Below, in pieces: positions 42,401-48,091 of a DNA stretch of 48,091 nucleotides. Numbering within the stretch: the stretch's first letter is position 1; the number at the start of each line of letters is the position of its first letter. Source of the DNA: a virus; the IMG/VR virus record IMGVR_UViG_3300017727_000020, positions 1 to 48,091 of that record; one strand, written 5' to 3'. The notes below the pieces were generated by a model, which saw only the letters and a program-made list of their open reading frames with translations, had not been told where the DNA came from and searched no databases. A program made the position numbers and the translations under genes.

Positions 42401-44906
42401 CGATGTCGTAATCGGTTAATGAATCTTGCAGAATCGCATTTCTAAACACGTAAAGATCATCTTCACTAACAGGAGAAGCAAGACTATCTAAAGTAAATGC
42501 ATTTGTATAGTTATCAAATACATTAGATAAAACTCGATTTTTAGCATATGTACTGCCATCGAATTGATATCTTGGAATAGCAGAAGATGCTGTATAAACG
42601 TGATTTAAAACATTGTTTTTATATGCATATCTACCAGCAACACCAATGTAATCGTTATCAGTGTCTAAAGTATGATTACTATTTACATTCCATGAAGAAT
42701 ATTCAATTCCTTCATAATCGTTAAAAGTTTTATCATCAAATTCATATTTTTGATTACTATAGAGAGCTCCCGAAGATTCAACTGTTACTTCACCAACCAG
42801 TCCAACAATTCTACCTCTTGCTCTAGAGAAGTTTACAGAACCAGTGACCAACGAAGTATTTGGTAAAGATAACGTAACTACTTTACCAACAATAGTTCTA
42901 ATTCTTGCACCCTCAGCAATACCATTACCAACAGCAAGTTGACCAATGCTTAACTTTTTGGCACTATCAACAATAATAACTAATTCACCTTGATTACCAG
43001 ATGCACCAATTTCAGGATCGCCAACAATACAATCTACAAAATAATCTACCTTACTATTTCCAATATATTCCCACTCGATTCTGCCAAGTTTACTAACTCC
43101 AGATGTATGAGTTGGATTACCAGAAGATGCTGTTAAACCTTTTGTATTAGATTTATATAGATTATTGCCAAAATATCTTTCTTGACCAATCTCTACATAT
43201 TCACTTTGACTGTATTCGGATCTTGTTCTATACCTACCATAAGAAATTACTTCAGTATTGACGATTTTAGTACCAGTTGATGTTGTACTACAACCAATAA
43301 ATTGATTAATAGTTCTTTCTTTATACTCTACAATAAAATCATCAATATAGATTTGACCGTTTGTGACAGGAAAACCTGTTGCATCATCAACAGTTACAAT
43401 AGTATCAGTATTTGTGTAAGGATGTGTTAATTGTGTAGAAGCTGGTAAGTAAATTTTATCAAAATCTTCATTGATCTCAATATCAATTTCATATGTTGGT
43501 TTGCCAATATTATCTACCTTTAAGATTTCTCCAGACTCAATTTGTACAGATTTTACGCCAAAAACTGTATCATCATCTTGAACAATACTTAAAAGTTTTG
43601 GTGGAGAAATGATACCATTGATATCTTCCTCTAAAGATCCTTCAATAATTTCAAGTCTAGCTAATTTTTTACCTCTGAAATTAGATTCAGAAGGTCTGAA
43701 AAGATAATCTTTAGGAAACTCAATTTCTGGGTCTTGAGCAATAATTTCAAATGATTTAATAAAACCATTAGCTTTTTCGCCAGTTTGAGACGTTAACTCT
43801 TCATTGTTGGTAAAAAATCCGACAGTATTGATTAGAGTTAATTCACCTGTATTAAAATCCCAACTTTCTACAACTCCACTTCCATTTGATGAAATTACAA
43901 TTTCTTCTTCACCATAGTCTGCTTCTCTAATTACACCTCTGATAGGACCAACATAATTAGAACCAGCATCGCTAATAGTAATACCAGTGTAAGAAGTATC
44001 AATAGTAGATCCCAGTGGAATTCCGCCACCAACGATAGAAGTTACATCAATTACTGCTGTCTTATTTGCAGTTTGTTGTCCTTGTCCACTACCAAAAATT
44101 TCTATGATCGGTGGATAACTGAGATTATTATTTGCATCTAATTTATCGTTATAGCCACTTCCAGTTGCAGTAATTTGAGCATTACCAACAGAACCATCGA
44201 AGTTAATAATTTTAACAGTCGCCCCAGTTCCTCTGGGTTTTAACTTAAATCTAAATTTCTTGTCATTAAACAAAATTCTGAATAAAATTTTGTGTGAATT
44301 TAGACTACCTTTAGATCCATAAAAAGACTTAATTTTGGACAAAAAGGAAGAAATATCTAATTCTTCTACAAGGTTTTCGGGAATACTGTTAGCAACTTCA
44401 CTTTTAACTCTACGCAAAAATTCATTAGTATAATCAAATGCAATATTTTTTACTTCATCATTACTATAGTGAATATCTTCAATACTAGATTCTAATAAAA
44501 CTTCGGATAAAGGAATGCTGGAAAGAACAAGTGCAGAAGTTCCCCTGACACAATTTTCAAATGCAAAGTTAGTTTTAGATCTATAATAAATGATTTCATT
44601 ATTAATTTTAATATATCCTCTTTCAGGGAACCCAGTAGTATCGGCCACAGAAATAGTGGTATCGACAACTGCAACATCACTGGATAATTTAGTTTTTTCT
44701 ACTAGTTCATCTTTCCTGAAATGAGAAATATTGTAGTATTCAATTAAATTTTTTGCAATATCAAGAGGCTGGTTTTTTAACTCCAGAGACTCGTAATAAG
44801 ACTTAATAAATTCTATGAACTTCTCTGCATCTTCCCTCACAAATTGAGGGAATTGATTTTCTATTAAAACCGAGAGATCTACAGTTTGGTCCCTTAAATT
44901 TTTCAT
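33432..44906 (-). CDS. Giant gp7-position baseplate wedge protein with repeated beta modules
   Basis: A 3824-residue protein between gp6 and gp8, the place of T4 gp7 (1032 residues). Its first 220 residues resemble the C-terminal core of T4 gp7: ENQFPQFVREDAEKFIEFIK, YTNEFLRRV, and FYGSKGSLNSHKILFRILFN, against T4 FYSTKGIEASYKFLFKVLYN. The rest is mostly beta: about ten GSGY-type motifs (for example GSGYTIPPVLTV, GGSGFSETPTIEV), about fourteen NGVxQ-type modules (about 815-1000 and 2290-3490), and a divergent YHYH-like domain (about 1510-1610; DGHPIYCKYGYS then LDEYNGRF and GAYCYFMVDEFPHVIG). I start at the ATG at 44906, which overlaps the gp6 stop (ATGA); the frame also has a GTG at 44912. 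Probably spans the wedge and the periphery (inference). Confidence 0.88.
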   Translation of the reverse strand: MKNLRDQTVDLSVLIENQFPQFVREDAEKFIEFIKSYYESLELKNQPLDIAKNLIEYYNISHFRKDELVEKTKLSSDVAVVDTTISVADTTGFPERGYIKINNEIIYYRSKTNFAFENCVRGTSALVLSSIPLSEVLLESSIEDIHYSNDEVKNIAFDYTNEFLRRVKSEVANSIPENLVEELDISSFLSKIKSFYGSKGSLNSHKILFRILFNDKKFRFKLKPRGTGATVKIINFDGSVGNAQITATGSGYNDKLDANNNLSYPPIIEIFGSGQGQQTANKTAVIDVTSIVGGGIPLGSTIDTSYTGITISDAGSNYVGPIRGVIREADYGEEEIVISSNGSGVVESWDFNTGELTLINTVGFFTNNEELTSQTGEKANGFIKSFEIIAQDPEIEFPKDYLFRPSESNFRGKKLARLEIIEGSLEEDINGIISPPKLLSIVQDDDTVFGVKSVQIESGEILKVDNIGKPTYEIDIEINEDFDKIYLPASTQLTHPYTNTDTIVTVDDATGFPVTNGQIYIDDFIVEYKERTINQFIGCSTTSTGTKIVNTEVISYGRYRTRSEYSQSEYVEIGQERYFGNNLYKSNTKGLTASSGNPTHTSGVSKLGRIEWEYIGNSKVDYFVDCIVGDPEIGASGNQGELVIIVDSAKKLSIGQLAVGNGIAEGARIRTIVGKVVTLSLPNTSLVTGSVNFSRARGRIVGLVGEVTVESSGALYSNQKYEFDDKTFNDYEGIEYSSWNVNSNHTLDTDNDYIGVAGRYAYKNNVLNHVYTASSAIPRYQFDGSTYAKNRVLSNVFDNYTNAFTLDSLASPVSEDDLYVFRNAILQDSLTDYDIVNNIISFTDTPLTHETIYLRYFNTTSQATKLQFNIPSATNNSIVLTTASTIDLTTDHLFVFLNGVLQVSGYTYDDTSKTFTFTGETVSASDDIMVFWVQQAQQLDSITSTSSLTYTLQDGGSNYSSAVTKSVFVAINGVVQEPEVSYTISGSTLTFTEVNAGKTITVIDCGNALTSSTISTLDGINQDRNNYKLQKLLKRIPYPASILNQNILRTSKSLSPVDTSKSIGISVDGIQYQSIRGNRVLYGAVNTVTIADGGTYIVPYTSSNAFDKAGYPKAILKKNGMESSDITITESIFEIAAGIDKIDINKFETASLVNLQGFSTKPKIEVINNNPIVNTVQQNPSGFRDAVINVEFKSGNVTNFKIVDKGFGYTESPTIRVIGGGKLGFWDIPFVNNSTGDIIVTISGPLISSKSASPKISLTTQLGSNYVYNPTVEINSGSGAVLQASVANGSVAAVQILSGGQNYFNLPTINLSGIGKDAVLKPVILNGSIVSVDIVNPGSGYTIPPVLTVNVNDNNGLIESTINTWTFNIANRFITGIDEFGGYVFDEQEGYNRKVVSFTSDTLTLEDVTNIVVGMEASSSELQPGTFVAAVDTASKVVSLSKGGLSQTTNSKLINALVTFTQGDDRIRGTLKVSEVLPSNFPKSRLKYQYLQMINTSKFETYYNITSSNHSKVVGWSYDGHPIYCKYGYSTALDKTSSIAEQTSSWKIIGTRTNGPSIVDYPLGSFIEDYEYVKGLGTLDEYNGRFCVTPEFPDGAYCYFMVDEFPHVIGIKYFSDPDVYNTCPNRDNDVIPSIFTRVNDSDNVQYPEEVKNVYKSILTSNSSSIGEVESVIIEKSGINYKVGDNLIFDNDNTAGSGAIAYVSSLDTPPILSYTVDSSNNQIEFEFTGNHLLSDSDIVEIEYKKNTTSTIVNLSAIGTIPTVINNKQVFPVTLESHKVYDLQFASATDFNLSFDILNFNPFFQRDSVITNSSVSIDPEKIPSIVYIHTPTSIFELKVEKAEIIGRYEVVESDQTKFRINSKATVIDIPQIDFSIRSRGATGPIKTVNVVRGGEGYQILPGISTVTSDSGTGAVLLANSKSIGRLNKINFVTFGDKFYGSRTVRNYLNLPITVRVKSNFEIESVDITNTGNGYKLNPSIKTNNSLTTALYNPTYSAGKLVDLEVIDGGSGFSETPTIEVFSQDGGSGAVIVPKLRRRSLTLKDTVSVKNKSADAKILACDARSSTIELLVTSGKFEVNDVILSSDGREYGTIVEVNSSRAYSKSNSYGNIPKSFLGTVGFISDDFQKVEDSIYYQDFSYSITNERNTTEWRSEVNENTHPSGFKLFGKHRIHSRKSLLGRSQNLVRSAVTFQTKIQSLLDLSVETPGCNKQILWFNSLPNPNPYQINDLIFSSQTENLARVIEVGENYIVVLLLTSDEIQINEYIVNIVNNVNVSIDLPYTSSTNKTLLSINGILQSPGTSYEVIGDNVTPNFAVFPADELSGKFLTNTFKVLQGSGVNNGNQINIFDAGDLYTVTNKNHLLVSINGVVQNHANYTLTNGGKTLLFSSTIQGDTTFILEQSSLQPLTITGSAGTAFDLGVTPSSDCQLLMFFVGVNQTHVLTDFTVSGSTITFPQTVDPSEIFGWYIDETVNCTDLTVTGLREDMVRGLNKICNQEKNVTLKIESNTAKKPKGFFELNKESLDGTLFLDGTTAYGINSRFKYSNPEFSSSHVEVINDISSQFNGALSTFNLKINQDDDYTPWDGENSLMVELNGNYISKDEYSVSGSQITFTTLTPASGIIVNIRDFKSSYLANDSTKKSAELDQFNVFNGVRTQFNTSDYGVPSTATNNTDIFHVKNGVLVRPDIHLNADESRSNIQLQTVSNNKITFTTAPILSDDIHMLSFGRYLLPSNYRNWVYDRNETFDGVRREFTLLHDNTNTNGKKCEEIRNEEPSEESLVVVRNGVYQKPTTDYNLLLETDTYDINDGPSTHRIVFTTPTAPFATEDVFILFHEFVAANFADRTDELTQTSSTVLSYTTAIANHATKVPFMYVDGVYQDQNSYTWDGAANTLTFSGTNLPTVATDQLEFHAKTGDLRPAHVFGDILNAWLLVLQRNANTVKIATVNNTFTVNQRTGSTTITGTDVVNVPQRSGTITIASQFYLITLLNLNASVMHDDPANTFVAFGGVIQEPGVAYDHAGTATAASSGIGNGNTYDNMTIPMGVGYLAAIDLVQFAPGNTRQYMTNEINQSYDGTRTRFRVTLDGVKDNTYTGHEDLIVSKNNVVLQPDVDYHLTDVGGHATDSAKGCIDFTVAPIASDEIFTIMMHENEVITLTSNGGSNTIFNLSRTLANYEDEGLIIIQNDQVRLAEGKGYSFLSNSQIQLNVPTTSGTPFGILTKSGTVMDYINTPFNSTTLSFNMFLDDENFVPAEQYGGTDPHSENIIVVKNNVVLNPVSDYTLDGTIKSRVNFTTAPQSGDNIFISTHGVMDTLNNITATSATTYNLSTDISTTVNANTGAEGFGPGGMGGSSLTHNSGGSWTVANNSTVGWGGGNSSGASYFHIPNVFVIGRQYTVKFTVSGYTGSSNVGISVGTTGLNPTIIRTSNGITTTTFSPVNTDLLLFGRSTNTATLSVEITELNAAYYPDALIGRPKELENQLLVTSNGSILDPRTDYYVLGDTINFRGNVISSGNAIRIRDYYGERLDVKTESYSSQVSVGDTIQIPGESMSREVTAVHSPSVMEVTSPTGLTGPSGLSTTASVSGGSLTGITINNGGLGYPRNTKLKTYGIGTNASANILIDPINGNVVTSTTIDQEGWNLPNLSNASPNGFVLVPTYESAVVRSTLLDSNQVTFGTKLSGSITTTAELIGVTGTSMASGSDITITTSADSGSGAVFQPFVVDGKLTKVEIVNGGSGYQNALDPSLSLSVNNGGGTGAVLEPTLDGSGTITSITVVNEGVGYDSYRAFIGNECIEYTTKLSNELKGVTRGVVGTTAQTGATDDKVYFAN
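34430..42460 (-). repeat. NGVxQ-type beta modules in the gp7-position giant
   Basis: About fourteen degenerate coding units of 60-100 residues: a hydrophobic strand, N-G-V/I-x-Q/L-x-P-x-x-D/S-Y, then I-x-F-T-x-A-P and a G-D/E-x-I strand. Examples: VFLNGVLQVSGYTYDD, VAINGVVQEPEVSYTI, LVVVRNGVYQKPTTDYN, MYVDGVYQDQNSYTW, VSKNNVVLQPDVDYHL, VVKNNVVLNPVSDYTL. Copies are dispersed: one cluster near 41900-42460, the rest between 34430 and 38060. Confidence 0.8.
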
Positions 44907-46936
44907 GAGCACTTATTAGGATCTTGTTCTGGCGTAAAGTCGTCAATTGTAATAATATTATTTGGATCATCAATATCACCAACAATACCATCAGTATCAC
45001 CACCATTTACATCTGTAATAGGTGTGGTCAAATCTCCATTGGTATCACCTGGATCAGGCGTCGGTAAATCATCTTCTGGGGACAAATCACCACCATCAGT
45101 ACCATCACCATCGTCATCACCATTTACATCAATGACAATAACATCATCGATGCTAATATCAGGATATGTCTCGTCATCTAATTCCAAATTTGGATCATCA
45201 GGCACCGCACAAATATTTATTGGTTCATCAGAACAAGCTGTCACGGAAAAACTATATTCACCAGTTTCATAATTAATAGTTCCAACAACACCTAACAAAT
45301 TGCCCTTAATATCAATTAAATACAAATTAGTATCAACTATACATGCATTTTCACCATAAGAAGGTGTACCAATAATAACTGGATCTCTTTGACCAGGGGT
45401 ACAGAAAAATTCACTTACAATAGCATACTTACTTTCTAGTTTATTTCTAACAGATGTGAAGAAAGAACCCGTATATTTTGTTTCAATGTTATTATTAATT
45501 TCTAAATTAATTTCCGAACAAACTATAGTTTTAATGTTTGATGAAATAATTGAATTGTCAATATTTTGAATTTCAGCAATAATAGAAGAGTTAGAATATC
45601 TTCCACCAAAATTTTTAAATAAGTCAGTATACTCATACTTTACAACAATATCTCTAACAAGTTTTTTAAGTGTTGATACGCTCTTTCTTGTCTTATTTTT
45701 ATTATAAACAATTTGTGGTTTAAGTTTAATACCAAGCTTTCTTGGATCTCTAATAACAGGTGTGACAGATCCTACAACAAAGTCTCTTAACTCCCTTACA
45801 ATTCTAGATTTTTCAGTATCACTAACTACAGATCCTACTTTTGGTTTAATTGTGATAAAAACTTTACCATATTCTGGTGGATTTAATCTCTCTCCACCAA
45901 CAACTTTTACAAGTTCAGCATTACCATAAATTTGCATAATTAATGACTCATAGTCACTAATTGTCACTGCCCTTTCTTGAGCTGCAAAATATCTAGGTGC
46001 TCTAAACTTAATTGATGCAATATCTTCAAAATTAGAACCACCAAAAGAAGATTCAGTATTGAGAGTGAAGTTAATATCACTTAAAGCCACTTTACCAGTA
46101 ACATTATTTGAATCTACATATTGAATTGTACCAATAAAAGATAATGCATTACTTTTTACATTATTAACTGATCCACCAGCGGTAATAATATATTGAATAG
46201 TTACAATTTCACCATTTTGCAACTTTCTACCAATTACATCATCACCAAAAATAATTTCGTACTTTTGATCCTGAATTTCTTCTACAAAGAAAACTGTATC
46301 AGAAGGACTAACATTGACAATAGTATTTTTTCTGGCATATGTCGTAGATGTAGATGATCCAGAATCAGCCTTAACAAATACTTTTACAGTATCAGAATCA
46401 ATGTAATTATTGGGAATGATAAATCTTTGATTTTCATTAGATGTATCTACAACATAATTAATATTAAAAACTGTACCTTCATACAGGTCAACATCTCTAA
46501 AGGTTGCAGTATCACTGTTAACAGTTAAATTAAGTGGATCTCTTAATACAAATGTATAATTTTTACCTTGGATAGTAGTTGATAAAACTGGACCAGATTT
46601 TAAACCAATCCTATCCACTGCTAATGCATTCAATCCACTTACTTCAATATCAACTTGTACTCTCGATGAAGAGTATGAATTTGGATTATAACCTAACTTT
46701 TTTGCATGAGATACAATATTATCACGAAGAACTGCCGTATCGAGATTTAACTCGTTAGAAGCCATGTTAAGATTATAATTTGTGTACAAAGTATTGTACG
46801 CAAGAATATCAACCAACATTGACAAGTTGGAACCTTCAAAATCATAGTCACTAAAATCTGACTTAGTTTTGATATAATTTTTAATCGACGCCCTTAATTG
46901 ATTAAATTCTAAAGCGGCAACTGATGGTAATTCCAT
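44903..46936 (-). CDS. gp6: Baseplate wedge protein gp6 with acidic DxNxDxDG tail
   Basis: Forms the wedge ring and is homologous to the J protein of phage P2-type baseplates. 677 residues (T4 660). Family features: DFSDYDFEGSNLSMLVDILA with YNTLYTNYNLNMASNELNLD, RDNIVSHAKKLGYNPNSYSS, FRAPRYFAAQERAVTISDYE, IMQIYGNAELVKVVGG, and GKVFITIKPKVG. From about 590 to the end it departs from T4: a very acidic, Gly/Pro-rich tail with IDVNGDDDGDGTDGGD, PDPGDTNGD and DVNGGDTDG, resembling calcium-binding DxNxDG loops. The stop overlaps the start of the gp7-position gene; its start adjoins the gp25 stop. Confidence 0.95.
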   Translation of the reverse strand: MELPSVAALEFNQLRASIKNYIKTKSDFSDYDFEGSNLSMLVDILAYNTLYTNYNLNMASNELNLDTAVLRDNIVSHAKKLGYNPNSYSSSRVQVDIEVSGLNALAVDRIGLKSGPVLSTTIQGKNYTFVLRDPLNLTVNSDTATFRDVDLYEGTVFNINYVVDTSNENQRFIIPNNYIDSDTVKVFVKADSGSSTSTTYARKNTIVNVSPSDTVFFVEEIQDQKYEIIFGDDVIGRKLQNGEIVTIQYIITAGGSVNNVKSNALSFIGTIQYVDSNNVTGKVALSDINFTLNTESSFGGSNFEDIASIKFRAPRYFAAQERAVTISDYESLIMQIYGNAELVKVVGGERLNPPEYGKVFITIKPKVGSVVSDTEKSRIVRELRDFVVGSVTPVIRDPRKLGIKLKPQIVYNKNKTRKSVSTLKKLVRDIVVKYEYTDLFKNFGGRYSNSSIIAEIQNIDNSIISSNIKTIVCSEINLEINNNIETKYTGSFFTSVRNKLESKYAIVSEFFCTPGQRDPVIIGTPSYGENACIVDTNLYLIDIKGNLLGVVGTINYETGEYSFSVTACSDEPINICAVPDDPNLELDDETYPDISIDDVIVIDVNGDDDGDGTDGGDLSPEDDLPTPDPGDTNGDLTTPITDVNGGDTDGIVGDIDDPNNIITIDDFTPEQDPNKCS

Positions 46937-47386
46937 TTAACTTTCTCTTACGAGGATAAAATCTACGGTTTGCGATGCTTCAGGAATGCCAACAATAAAA
47001 TATTCAATAAAACATTCAAAAGAACTTTCATCGTCTATCGCATTTACTGTGATATTGGATAAATTAATTCTTGGTTCATTTGTTTGTAAAACAGCATCAA
47101 TTTCTTGAATTAATGCATTTTCAGCAAAACTATTAGATAATTCAAATAAGTACGATGTAGTGTTGGTTCCTAAATAAGGATTAAAAAATCTTTCACCAAC
47201 TTGAGTGAGAACTAGATTTTTTACCGACTGTTTAATAGCCTCTTCATTTTTTAAGACAACAAGATCCTTAGTGACAGGATTTTTAGAGAACGTCATGCTG
47301 ATGTCCTTAAAAGCCCTGGATGTTTTACCCAGGTATCTGTCTACTATTTGTGTTGGAGCTGTTGATCTTGAAACGTTGAAAGACAA
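46937..47386 (-). CDS. gp25: Baseplate wedge protein gp25
   Basis: Lysozyme-like-named but structural wedge protein (GPW/gp25 family) that nucleates the sheath on the baseplate. 149 residues (T4 132). Signature: KDISMTFSKNPVTKDLVVLK, then EEAIKQSVKNLVLTQVGERF, FNPYLGTNTTSYLFEL, IDAVLQTNEPRINLSNITVN, and a final IEYFIVGIPEASQTVDFIL. The frame has no upstream ATG: it starts with TTG at 47386 and I see no Shine-Dalgarno. The next ATG (in DISMTF) would cut into the conserved domain, so I keep the TTG. gp6 follows directly. Confidence 0.88.
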   Translation of the reverse strand: MSFNVSRSTAPTQIVDRYLGKTSRAFKDISMTFSKNPVTKDLVVLKNEEAIKQSVKNLVLTQVGERFFNPYLGTNTTSYLFELSNSFAENALIQEIDAVLQTNEPRINLSNITVNAIDDESSFECFIEYFIVGIPEASQTVDFILVRES

Positions 47387-47418
47387 GGCACTAATCAGTA
47401 TCTATCATACTATATATG

Positions 47419-47553
47419 CTAGCTTTTAGGTTCTTTCTTTTTATTAATCTCTTCTTTACTTTTTTTCATGTGTCTATCAGAATCAAGTTGAGTGATCAAA
47501 GTCATTCCAGATTTGATAAATTCTTTACTTTTGTCTGTTGGTGAAATTCCCAT
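47419..47553 (-). CDS. 44-residue basic orphan upstream of gp25
   Basis: A small ORF: ATG at 47553, stop TAG at 47419, product starting MGISPTDKSKEFIKSGMTLI and ending in a Lys-rich tail (KKKEPKS). It has a good GGAG seven bases before the ATG and an AATAAATA box upstream, so expression is likely. One amphipathic helix is predicted. Function unknown; the distance to gp25 (32 bases) has no other feature. Confidence 0.68.
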   Translation of the reverse strand: MGISPTDKSKEFIKSGMTLITQLDSDRHMKKSKEEINKKKEPKS

Positions 47554-47570
47554 TAGTTACTCCATTTTAA

Positions 47571-48091
47571 TTATTTATTTTCGTATTCCTCATCTTCTGT
47601 TTTGTAACTCCATTTTTCTGTATGGCCAACAGACCATTTAGGTGTGTTTTCCACAGTAAAATTTTGTGTGCAAACATTAAAGTCTGGTACTTTAACCTCT
47701 AGAGGAATAAGACTTTGATCTGACCATACCACCCTATTATTAGGTTGAGCTGCAAACTGACCATTACTCATTTTAATCACATTAAATGACTTATGTTCTG
47801 GATCATGTTCAGAATAATTTTGATTTAATGCAGACCTGTCACGGTGGGCCGAGTCGATGGTAAATATATAATCTCCTTCGTGCATTTTCTTATCCTTCCC
47901 GAAAAAAGAGCAGCTTCCGAGAAGAGGCTTTCTGATGACAGTGATATCGTAGTCAACACAATCCCATATTTGCAAATGATCCAAAGGCAAGAGCTCACCG
48001 TGATCAGTTTTCCACAAAAATGCGCTGATAGGAAGTTTATCATACAAGGCTCCATATTCTGTTAATAGGGTCTCGAAATAAAGTGCTTTAC
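47571..48091 (-). CDS. Unidentified protein, N-terminus beyond the right edge
   Basis: The frame is open to the right edge: before the TTG at 48047 it reads KALYFETLLTEYGALYDKLP, which looks like real coding sequence, so I treat the gene as 5'-partial with at least 172 residues. Visible: a Trp/Asp-rich core (SAFLWKTDHGELLPLDHLQI, CVDYDITVIRKPLLGSC) then EGDYIFTIDSAHRDRS and a C-terminal KWSYKTEDEEYENK. No family recognised. Upstream of gp25 in T4-like phages such genes are often tail or baseplate related, but I cannot assign it. Confidence 0.72.
   Translation of the reverse strand, partial: KALYFETLLTEYGALYDKLPISAFLWKTDHGELLPLDHLQIWDCVDYDITVIRKPLLGSCSFFGKDKKMHEGDYIFTIDSAHRDRSALNQNYSEHDPEHKSFNVIKMSNGQFAAQPNNRVVWSDQSLIPLEVKVPDFNVCTQNFTVENTPKWSVGHTEKWSYKTEDEEYENK
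47572..47579 (-). promoter_or_regulatory. Late-promoter-like box for the 44-residue gene and gp25
   Basis: Minus-strand AATAAATA in the last codons of the right-edge gene (GAA AAT AAA TAA), 19 bases before the ATG at 47553. Confidence 0.48.

Noticed and set aside
44907-44912. GTG start two codons before the gp7-position ATG
   Set aside because: The ATG at 44906 makes the usual ATGA overlap with the gp6 stop and is the better start.

Overview
The window is a stretch of the late, virion-building region of a T4-like marine cyanophage (a contractile-tailed myovirus of Synechococcus or Prochlorococcus). I base this on T4-type orthologues recognised by sequence (gp25, gp6, gp8, gp13 to gp23, UvsY, UvsW) and on cyanophage hallmarks: no gp24 vertex gene next to gp23, giant beta-rich wedge proteins, a DUF4815-type protein beside gp8, Lys/Cys-rich marine-virus modules, and small conserved orphans between T4 core genes. 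I cannot name the strain. I see no tRNA, CRISPR array, insertion sequence, auxiliary metabolic gene or integrase.

Every supported gene is on the minus strand, so the region reads right to left. From the right edge: an unidentified 5'-truncated gene, a 44-residue orphan, baseplate wedge gp25 and gp6, a 3824-residue protein in the gp7 position, gp8, a 2042-residue DUF4815-type protein in the gp9/gp10 position, three small appendage-type proteins, and a repeat-rich fibre-like gene that is split by a one-base frameshift. Next come the neck and tail-completion genes gp13, gp14 and gp15, then the packaging block: small terminase gp16, six accessory genes including a staphylococcal-nuclease-like protein and a mosaic Lys/Cys-rich protein, a conserved orphan, and large terminase gp17. 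Then sheath gp18, tube gp19, portal gp20, a gp67-like core protein, protease gp21, scaffold gp22 and major capsid gp23, closed by a strong intrinsic terminator. The left end holds a second tail-tube-fold protein, an unidentified virion-type protein, a Calx-beta protein with a truncated von Willebrand A tail, the recombination mediator UvsY, and the helicase UvsW, which runs off the left edge.

Genes are packed with start/stop overlaps (ATGA, TAATG) or short gaps. Many gaps carry a T4 late-promoter-like octamer (TATAAATA or near match on the minus strand), and at five junctions its first bases are the TGA stop of the preceding gene. No gap exceeds 300 bases; the longest (about 80 bases) holds promoter elements only.

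The least ordinary content is protein architecture rather than a new operon. The gp7-position giant appears to keep the C-terminal core of T4 gp7 at its own N-terminus, followed by thousands of residues of repeated beta modules and a divergent YHYH-like domain. A GSGY-type module recurs in gp18, gp14, gp8 and the giant. gp15 carries an adhesin-like insertion. Two virion-type proteins end in minimal MIDAS-bearing vWA fragments. gp6 has an acidic DxNxDxDG tail.
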